In this document: positions 1-4,851 of the stretch, in pieces
Layout: every line of letters begins with the position of its first letter
How positions within the stretch are numbered: the first letter of the stretch is position 1
Assembly (NCBI GenBank): GCA_030587525.1
Contig: JAUQYW010000508.1
Span: 1-8,942 of the forward strand
Direction of reading: 5' to 3'
Length of the DNA: 8,942 bases
DNA from: Candidatus Sigynarchaeota archaeon
GTDB lineage: Archaea; Asgardarchaeota; Lokiarchaeia; Sigynarchaeales; Sigynarchaeaceae
Program-made: the position numbers and the translations under genes
Notes under the pieces: model-generated
The model's database searches: none
What the model was told of the DNA's origin: nothing
What the model saw: the letters and a program-made list of their open reading frames with translations, nothing else

Positions 1-90
1 TATTTACGATATTTACGTTCAATTTTTATGAAGTATTCCCGGATCCGGGCACCCCGATCACTAACTTTGACAAGTTTTGGTGGGAAGTGG

Positions 91-98
91 TTTATAAA
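91..98 (+). promoter_or_regulatory. TATA box of gene 1
   Basis: The sequence TTTATAAA matches the archaeal TATA element. Archaeal transcription normally starts about 25 nt downstream of the centre of this box, which puts the start near 118-123, only a few bases before the ATG at 127. The transcript would then be nearly leaderless. No clear purine-rich BRE is visible just upstream (GGGAAGTGG precedes it, partly purine-rich). The position of this box argues that the in-frame ATG at 28 lies upstream of the transcript and is not used. Confidence 0.6.
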
Positions 99-117
99 TG
101 TTCGTGCGGTCGTTATC

Positions 118-122
118 GTGAT
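118..122 (+). promoter_or_regulatory. Possible Shine-Dalgarno (GTGAT) for the ATG at 127
   Basis: GTGAT is a 5-nt match to the archaeal anti-SD complement GGAGGTGATC, and lies 4 nt before the ATG at 127. It supports that start. If transcription begins near 120, as the TATA box suggests, the motif would be only partly in the mRNA and initiation could be leaderless instead. Confidence 0.35.
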
Positions 123-126
123 ACAC

Positions 127-3100
127 ATGAGTTCTCATGACACTGGACGTGACGTTCCCGTCCGCCGGATGAACCGCCGGCCGTGGCAGCGGGCGGCGAC
201 GCCGCTGGTCTTGCTCGCGCTGGCATCGTGCGTGGTGACGGGCACGCTGATCGGGTTACTCGCTCGCACGGACGGTGTTGGCTCTCGTAACGCTGGTTCC
301 ATAGAACCCTCTGGGGGGATTCCCATAGCCAATTTCACGTCGAATTCGACGACCGTACTGGCGGGAGACCGCGTGAGGTTCATGTTCACGGGCGACCGCG
401 GTGACGAGCTTTGCACATTCCAGTGGAGCTTCGGCGATGGATCGGAGAATGCCACGACAGAGAACACAACGCACGCGTATCTGGCTTCGGGCACGTTCGA
501 CGTGGCGCTGACCGTGGCGGACGCGGGAAATGAATCGAGCACGCTGGCGAAAGTGAGTTACATCGCCGTGCTGAGCGCGTCTGGCGACGCGGACGGGGAC
601 GGGCTGACGAACCAGGACGAACTGCGGGTGCGGCACACCGACCCGCTGCGGTTCGACACGGACGGCGACAACTGGGGCGATGGCAAGGAGGTTCTGGTAG
701 GGAAAAACCCGCTGAGCGCCGCGGACTTCCCGCGAACCGGCGACTTGCTCTGGTCGCGCGCCACAGGCGAGATTGTTATCTCAAGCCCGGCCGTCAGTGA
801 CGTGGATGGAGACGGAAAAGCAGAAATCGTTATAGGTAGCAATGACAAGCGATTGTATTGCTTGTCTGGTGCCACTGGTGCCGTGAAATGGTCGTTTCTC
901 GCCGGCGATTTCATCCGTGCCAGCCCTGCCATCGCTGATGTGAATGGTGATGGCTTGATGGAGATATTTTTTGGCTCGGACGATAATAAGGTGCATTGTC
1001 TTTATGGAAATAACGGCATAGAACGCTGGTCGTTCTTGACTGGGAATGATGTCCAATCAACTCTAGCAATTGGGGATGTCAACGATGATGGCAATCCAGA
1101 GGTCATTTTTGGTTCATATGATTGCAAGGTATATTGCCTGAACGCGATAAATGGTTCATTAGAATGGAAAACGTCGAAATTTTCCTCTTATGTTTCAGGG
1201 AATCCAACCTTGGTGGATATTGATAGCAACGGGATTCTCGAAGTTTTTGTTCCATGCAACGATGACTCCCTTTATTGCCTTTCTGGCCTAAATGGCAGCG
1301 TGTTATGGAATAATTCAGTCGGAAGATTCCGCCACAGTCAACCTACATTTGCAGATGCGGATTATGATGGCGAATTAGAGATCTTCATTGGCGGATGTAA
1401 TAACTACCCCGATGAGGGTGTTTGTGGTGTTTACTGCCTATCTTCTTTGAATGGTTCAATAAGATGGAAGTATGCGACGGGTAACCATGTTGCGGGAAAT
1501 CCTTCTTTGGCAGATGTTGATAGAGATGGCAAATTGGAAATCTTGGTAGGATCAACCGATAATAGAATGTATTGTCTAAAAGCTTGCAATGGTTCTCTCG
1601 AATGGGCATACAGAACTGGAGATGAGGTAAACACTTGTCCCGTGGTTGGAGATGTGGACTCTGATTATCGTTTCGAAGTCATTTTTGGTTCCAGCGATGA
1701 TAAACTATACTGCTTATCTGGAGATAACGGATCGCTAGAATGGTACAAATTAACTGGAAATTTTATCTGGTCAAATCCAGCAGTGGGAGACTTGGATGGG
1801 GACGGGCACCTTGAAATCGTCTTCGGATCACTAGACTGGAAAGTGTATTGCCTTGTGTGTTCCGGTCCCTTCTGGGCGCTGCCTGGACCATGGTCGACTT
1901 CTGGGGGCTCAAGCTCTCGTACTGGAATTTATATCGACAATGATAATGATGGATTAATCGACGCGCACGAGATAGGAATTGGTACCGACCCGGCCACCGC
2001 GGACACGGATGGCGATGGCGCTCCTGATGGTGCCGAGATCAGCGTGCGGTCCAACCCGCTCGACCCGCTCGACCGCCCGGCCCCGCGCTTGCCAGTAGCA
2101 ATATTCTCGTGGTCGCCCGCGGTGCCGGTTCCCGGCCTGCCCGTCCAGTTCACGGACGCGTCGTATGATATCGGTGGAACCATCGCATTGCGGTCTTGGG
2201 ATTTCGGCGATAACACGACAGATTCGACCGACCGGCATCCGGTGCACATTTTTTCGTCGGCGGGAGCTTTTATGGTCACGCTTGTCGTGACCGACAACGA
2301 TGGTTCGAGCGGCACGCTGGCACGCCTCATCGAGGTAGCTGGGGATGCACGGCCAACAGCTGACTTCTCGACGAATGCCACGGCCATCAACGCCGGCCAA
2401 TCGGTCGCGTTCATGTTCAACGGAAGCCTTGGAAACGTGCCGGCATCGTTCCAGTGGAGTTTCGGCGACGGCATGCCTAACTCGACCGCTATGAACCCGG
2501 TTCACAGGTATGTATCGGCTGGGGATTTCACAGTGAGCCTTGAAGTGACGGACGTGGATGGCGACGTGGCGTGCTGCCACCGGGTCGCTTGCATCCATGT
2601 GGACGATGCCTACCCGGTTGCAAACTTCACAGCGAATAGCACCATCGTACTCATCAACACGCTAACCTATTTCACATACACCGGCACGGACGGCAACGTG
2701 CCGCTGTCATTCCAATGGACTTTCGGTGATGGTACCACTAACATCACCAACAGGAATCCTTCGCATAAGTATACGGCGGTTGGCAATTACACAGTAACCG
2801 TGACGGTCACGGATGTCGACGGGGACAAGTCCACGATGCGGCGGGTGAATTACATCCAGGCGATCGCGGACCTCGTGCCGGTGGTAACATTCGTGGTGAA
2901 TGCCACGTCCATCGCGCCGGGCGCGTGGGTCGCTTTCACGTTCACGGGTTCCGAAGGCGATGCCCCGGCGACGTTTTCGTGGAATTTCGGCGATGGTGGG
3001 ACCTCATCCGCCAGGAACCCGGCGCACCGGTACGTCACGGCCGGGAACTTCACCGTCGTGCTAACGGTTATCGACAATGACGACGACGCGCGCTCGTCAA

Positions 3101-4470
3101 CGATGGTCGTGTACGTGGCACCTCCTTACGTGTCGCCCGTGGCGTCGTTTCACTCCAACGCCACCGCTGGCATGGGCGTCGGCACCGCCGTGGTATTTAC
3201 GTTCGACGGGTCGTGCGGCAGCGGGACGCCCTCGTTTTTCTGGAACTTCGGCGACGGGGCTTACTCGACGAGCAGGGATCCCGTTCATGTCTACTGGTCT
3301 CTCGGTATGTTCGACGTGAACGTGACGGTCGTCGATGGCACTGGCATGCAAGACACGGCAGTGCAGCCCGGGCACGTGGTCATTGTGGACCTGGCCCCGT
3401 CAGCGAGCTTCGCTGCGAACGTTACGGCGATCGTGCAAGGCCGCTGGATTGCCTTCACGTTCACGGGCACCACAGGCGACGGGGCAGCGACGTTCGCGTG
3501 GGATTTCGGTGATGGCAGCCCGGGCGCGGCGACCCGAGATACGATCCACCAATATGCGACCGCTGGCAATTTCACGGCCACGCTGGTGGTCACGGACGCT
3601 GATGGCGATTCAAGCACGGCCACTTGCTCGATCGCGGTGAGCGACAACCACGCGCCGTGGTTGATCGATGCAATAGTCTCGCCAACCATAGGCATCGAGA
3701 CAATGACGTTCAACTTCAGCGTGCGATACTTCGACCCGGACAACGACATGCCAGCTGCCATTGCGGTCACGATCAATGAGACCACGTTTACCATGGTCGC
3801 TGCGAGCGCGGCGGACACGAACGTGGTGGATGGCAAGACATATTGCTACACGACAACGCTGCCGTGGGGGCATTACCATTTCCGCGTGGATTGCTCAGAC
3901 GGCACGCACGCGGCGTCGACCACGTGGATAGCCGGACCCGCTGTCGCGCCTTTCCTGGGTCTCTCGCCGTTGCTGTCCAATCCTAACGCCAGCATCGTTT
4001 CCACCAATGGATCCAGCACGGTCGAGTTCTCCGTGACGTACACGCACCCATTCGGCGCAGCGCCCGAGTTCATCGACGTGATCATCGATGATCATTCATT
4101 TTCCTTGAAAAACACCGGCGCCGGAGATGCCGATTACGCCGGCGGGTGCCGGTATATCGCCATGGTCTTATTATCGCCGGGGCAGCACGAGTACCAGTTC
4201 CGCTGCGGCGACGGCTGGAACACGGTCTCGACGAGTTCCATGGTGCTCGACGTGGCACCGGGGAATGGACCAGAAACGCTCGGCACGGGCAGCGTGAAGC
4301 TAGTGTCGATTGTATTATCCGCCGTGTGCGCAGCAGGTGCCGTGTCGACGGGTGCCATTTCCCGGCGGAGTAACGTGAAAAAACGCCGCGCAAAGGCGCT
4401 GGAAACGGGACCTGAATTCGGTCTCGATCATATTCGCGATGCATCCAAGGCATCCCAAGACGAGCTTTGA
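127..4470 (+). CDS. Giant membrane-anchored surface protein with PKD repeats and an eight-bladed propeller
   Basis: Probable extracellular adhesion or structural protein anchored in the cytoplasmic membrane; no catalytic residues are recognisable. Counting from the ATG at 127 it has 1447 residues: a basic N-terminus and hydrophobic signal/anchor (about 25-46); PKD domain 1 (65-149); TSP3-like calcium repeat (154-202); a beta-propeller of eight FG-GAP/PQQ-hybrid repeats (205-580); a second TSP3-like repeat (604-654); PKD domains 2-7 (655-1175), mostly with WxFGDG cores; two related Ig-like domains (1176-1383); a transmembrane helix (1389-1411); and a 36-residue tail opening with Arg/Lys. The hydrophobic segments imply that almost the whole chain is outside the cell. 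More than 25 N-x-S/T sequons suggest heavy N-glycosylation. The ATG at 127 follows the TATA box at 91-98; ATG 169 is an alternative start that keeps the signal segment. The propeller segment is markedly more AT-rich than its flanks. Family-level calls are by pattern recognition. Confidence 0.9.
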   Translation: MSSHDTGRDVPVRRMNRRPWQRAATPLVLLALASCVVTGTLIGLLARTDGVGSRNAGSIEPSGGIPIANFTSNSTTVLAGDRVRFMFTGDRGDELCTFQWSFGDGSENATTENTTHAYLASGTFDVALTVADAGNESSTLAKVSYIAVLSASGDADGDGLTNQDELRVRHTDPLRFDTDGDNWGDGKEVLVGKNPLSAADFPRTGDLLWSRATGEIVISSPAVSDVDGDGKAEIVIGSNDKRLYCLSGATGAVKWSFLAGDFIRASPAIADVNGDGLMEIFFGSDDNKVHCLYGNNGIERWSFLTGNDVQSTLAIGDVNDDGNPEVIFGSYDCKVYCLNAINGSLEWKTSKFSSYVSGNPTLVDIDSNGILEVFVPCNDDSLYCLSGLNGSVLWNNSVGRFRHSQPTFADADYDGELEIFIGGCNNYPDEGVCGVYCLSSLNGSIRWKYATGNHVAGNPSLADVDRDGKLEILVGSTDNRMYCLKACNGSLEWAYRTGDEVNTCPVVGDVDSDYRFEVIFGSSDDKLYCLSGDNGSLEWYKLTGNFIWSNPAVGDLDGDGHLEIVFGSLDWKVYCLVCSGPFWALPGPWSTSGGSSSRTGIYIDNDNDGLIDAHEIGIGTDPATADTDGDGAPDGAEISVRSNPLDPLDRPAPRLPVAIFSWSPAVPVPGLPVQFTDASYDIGGTIALRSWDFGDNTTDSTDRHPVHIFSSAGAFMVTLVVTDNDGSSGTLARLIEVAGDARPTADFSTNATAINAGQSVAFMFNGSLGNVPASFQWSFGDGMPNSTAMNPVHRYVSAGDFTVSLEVTDVDGDVACCHRVACIHVDDAYPVANFTANSTIVLINTLTYFTYTGTDGNVPLSFQWTFGDGTTNITNRNPSHKYTAVGNYTVTVTVTDVDGDKSTMRRVNYIQAIADLVPVVTFVVNATSIAPGAWVAFTFTGSEGDAPATFSWNFGDGGTSSARNPAHRYVTAGNFTVVLTVIDNDDDARSSTMVVYVAPPYVSPVASFHSNATAGMGVGTAVVFTFDGSCGSGTPSFFWNFGDGAYSTSRDPVHVYWSLGMFDVNVTVVDGTGMQDTAVQPGHVVIVDLAPSASFAANVTAIVQGRWIAFTFTGTTGDGAATFAWDFGDGSPGAATRDTIHQYATAGNFTATLVVTDADGDSSTATCSIAVSDNHAPWLIDAIVSPTIGIETMTFNFSVRYFDPDNDMPAAIAVTINETTFTMVAASAADTNVVDGKTYCYTTTLPWGHYHFRVDCSDGTHAASTTWIAGPAVAPFLGLSPLLSNPNASIVSTNGSSTVEFSVTYTHPFGAAPEFIDVIIDDHSFSLKNTGAGDADYAGGCRYIAMVLLSPGQHEYQFRCGDGWNTVSTSSMVLDVAPGNGPETLGTGSVKLVSIVLSAVCAAGAVSTGAISRRSNVKKRRAKALETGPEFGLDHIRDASKASQDEL
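199..264 (+). other. N-terminal signal peptide or signal anchor
   Basis: Residues 25-46 form a hydrophobic run (TPLVLLALASCVVTGTLIGL and on) preceded by the Arg-rich stretch RRMNRRPWQR. This is a classical Sec n-region and h-region. No convincing AxA cleavage site is evident, so it may stay as a membrane anchor. The Cys after LAS resembles a lipobox (LAS-C), but it lies inside the hydrophobic run, which makes lipoprotein processing uncertain. Confidence 0.75.
319..579 (+). other. PKD domain 1
   Basis: An Ig-like PKD module with the typical order: PIANF opening strand, FxWSFGDG core, THAYLASGTFDVALTVAD closing strands. PKD domains are extracellular spacers or protein/glycan-binding modules common in archaeal surface layers. 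This one is separated from the other six by the TSP3-propeller-TSP3 block. It has sequons at SNST, ENAT, ENTT and NES. Confidence 0.85.
586..732 (+). other. TSP3-like calcium-binding repeat, N-terminal to the propeller
   Basis: It contains DADGDGLTNQDEL and then DTDGDNWGDGKEV, two Asp-rich DxDxDG loops each followed by an acidic residue, with the TDPLRFDTDGD spacing typical of bacterial/archaeal TSP type 3 repeats. These loops bind Ca2+ in the known family and act as rigid linkers. A matching module occurs right after the propeller. Confidence 0.8.
739..1880 (+). repeat. Eight-bladed FG-GAP/PQQ-hybrid beta-propeller
   Basis: Eight repeats, each with an FG-GAP-like loop (DVDGDGKxEIxxGS) followed by a PQQ-like strand pair (LYCLSGxNGSxxW). 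The Asp that opens each loop lies at 799, 937, 1075, 1216, 1354, 1513, 1651 and 1789, giving a period of 46 residues apart from 47 at blade 3 and 53 at blade 5, which carries a 7-residue insert (around NNYPDEGV). The leading strand GDLLWSR likely completes the last blade as a ring closure. FG-GAP loops normally bind Ca2+ and such propellers serve as ligand-binding platforms. Dehydrogenase activity is unlikely because no PQQ catalytic residues are seen. Base composition is clearly lower in G+C than the rest of the gene. Confidence 0.85.
1936..2088 (+). other. TSP3-like calcium-binding repeat, C-terminal to the propeller
   Basis: DNDNDGLIDAHE and then DTDGDGAPDGAE, again with the GTDPATADTDGDG spacing and followed by NPLDPLDRPAP. 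It mirrors the module before the propeller, so the propeller is bracketed by two calcium-binding linkers. It leads directly into PKD domain 2 through a Pro-rich hinge. Confidence 0.8.
2089..3654 (+). repeat. Six tandem PKD domains (PKD 2-7)
   Basis: Six modules of about 86-88 residues start near 2089, 2350, 2611, 2875, 3133 and 3397. Each has a xPxAxF-type opening (VTF in domain 5), a WxFGDG core (WDFGD followed by Asn in domain 2), an H-x-Y or HIF turn and a closing TVxLTVTDxDGD-like strand. Domains 3-7 and the distant domain 1 share an N-x-T sequon four to five residues after the opening Phe; domain 2 lacks it (SWSPAVP). Domain 3 has an unusual CCHRVAC stretch. In known proteins such arrays form elongated stalks that hold a binding head away from the membrane. 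Confidence 0.9.
3655..4275 (+). repeat. Pair of related Ig-like domains
   Basis: Two consecutive modules (about 3655-3945 and 3949-4275) share the order: S-P/S-N opening, FxFSVxYxxP strand, I-x-V-x-I, an AxDxxY/VxxGxxY loop, a GxHxYxF strand and a CSDG/CGDG turn. Both carry Cys residues in equivalent places (TYCYT with VDCSDG; CRYIA with FRCGDG), which may form one disulphide per domain. They resemble membrane-proximal domains seen in archaeal surface proteins, but I cannot name a family with certainty. Confidence 0.6.
4291..4467 (+). other. C-terminal transmembrane helix and basic tail
   Basis: Residues 1389-1411 (VKLVSIVLSAVCAAGAVSTG core) form a hydrophobic helix followed by RRSNVKKRRAK, a stop-transfer signal. 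The remaining tail is short and mixed in charge. This predicts a type I-like orientation with the repeats outside the cell. There is no PGF-type archaeosortase motif and no LPXTG motif. Confidence 0.8.
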
Positions 4471-4564
4471 GGAAAACTTGTTATTCGACTTATCACGAAA
4501 TTGCTCTTTCTTGCCAATGCGGCCTGGAATCGTTCAGATCTGGTCAATTGAAGTCGATTGGAAT

Positions 4565-4579
4565 CTTTAAGTTCTTTTT
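4565..4579 (+). terminator. Possible T-rich archaeal terminator of gene 1
   Basis: CTTTAAGTTCTTTTT gives a T-rich stretch about 95 bp after the gene 1 stop. Archaeal RNA polymerase can terminate at short U-tracts without a hairpin. The tract is short and interrupted, so the call is weak. Confidence 0.3.
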
Positions 4580-4614
4580 AAGCCGTATCAAATCTCCACG
4601 GGTGAAAACGCTCC

Positions 4615-4625
4615 TTCACGGCGTT
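4615..4625 (+). repeat. Upstream copy of an 11-bp direct repeat (TTCACGGCGTT)
   Basis: An exact copy lies at 4662-4672, overlapping the TATA box of gene 2, with 47 bp start to start. The pair may be binding sites for a regulator, or chance. This copy also forms the right arm of a small inverted repeat GTGAA...TTCAC with an 8-nt gap. Confidence 0.4.
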
Positions 4626-4661
4626 CCGATACAAGCAGTCATATTAGCCCCAATCAGGTTT

Positions 4662-4672
4662 TTCACGGCGTT
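4662..4672 (+). repeat. Downstream copy of the 11-bp direct repeat, at the TATA/BRE position
   Basis: TTCACGGCGTT ends inside TTTATAAG, so it occupies the place of the BRE and the start of the TATA element. A protein bound here would compete with TFB/TBP. Confidence 0.4.
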
Positions 4673-4678
4673 TATAAG
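4671..4678 (+). promoter_or_regulatory. TATA box of gene 2
   Basis: TTTATAAG, about 70 bp upstream of the ATG at 4747. The expected transcription start is near 4700, giving a leader of about 45 nt. It shows that gene 2 probably has its own promoter and is not simply co-transcribed with gene 1. The preceding bases CACGGCG are a poor BRE. Confidence 0.55.
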
Positions 4679-4689
4679 GATTGAAGGAA

Positions 4690-4720
4690 AATAATATCGC
4701 CCTCAATCAAGGGCATTATT
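4690..4720. promoter_or_regulatory. Imperfect dyad spanning the predicted transcription start of gene 2
   Basis: AATAAT-atc-GCCCT, a 6-nt loop, then AGGGC-ATTATT: an 11-bp stem with a 3-nt bulge on the left arm. Because the predicted start falls inside it, a DNA operator is more natural than an RNA hairpin. If transcription starts further upstream it could act as a leader hairpin. Confidence 0.4.
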
Positions 4721-4736
4721 CATATAGTGGAAAAAT

Positions 4737-4740
4737 GTGA
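4737..4740 (+). promoter_or_regulatory. Weak Shine-Dalgarno (GTGA) of gene 2
   Basis: GTGA, 6 nt before the ATG at 4747, matches the core of the archaeal SD complement and supports this start over any downstream Met. Confidence 0.4.
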
Positions 4741-4746
4741 CTTCAT

Positions 4747-4851
4747 ATGAAAAAAATAATCAAGACTTATAGAAATATCAAAAAGAAAATCTTGGTTACA
4801 AGTATCTTGATGATTTTCCTCGCTTCTACGGGAATCACGGCATTCCAAGCG
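4747..4851 (+). other. Sec signal peptide of gene 2
   Basis: Seven Lys plus one Arg in the first 14 residues, then an 18-residue hydrophobic core and a small-residue region (STGITAFQA) suitable for signal peptidase I. No lipobox Cys is present. The protein is therefore exported, and its C-terminal anchor, if any, lies outside the window. Confidence 0.85.

Larger units (their letters stand above)
4471..4746. other. Intergenic region between the two surface-protein genes
   Basis: This 276-bp stretch is richer in A+T than the neighbouring coding sequence. It holds a T-rich tract, a duplicated 11-bp element, a TATA box and a dyad, listed separately. A 75-codon frame starting with TTG at 4467 crosses it, but it has no ribosome site and covers the promoter of the next gene, so I do not call it. 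Confidence 0.7.

Noticed and set aside
1..17. Short direct repeat TATTTACGA / TATTTACG
   Set aside because: Two copies of an 8-mer at the window edge with no further copies nearby; too short to call a repeat element or iteron.
739..1880. PQQ-dependent dehydrogenase
   Set aside because: The Trp-docking-like strands are present, but repeats carry FG-GAP calcium loops and no PQQ-binding or catalytic residues are recognisable. A binding propeller is more likely.
1929..2598. Two overlapping - strand frames of 181 and 214 codons
   Set aside because: They lie opposite the PKD array and reflect its repeated codons. No start signals or domain patterns are visible.
3077..3640. Alternative + strand frames of 80-101 codons inside the PKD array
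   Set aside because: Shifted-frame shadows of repeated GC-rich PKD codons, with Arg/Ser/Thr-rich translations and no motif.
4467..4694. A 75-codon + strand frame starting with TTG in the intergenic region
   Set aside because: It has a TTG start overlapping the stop of gene 1, no ribosome site, no recognisable motif, and it ends across the TATA box of gene 2.
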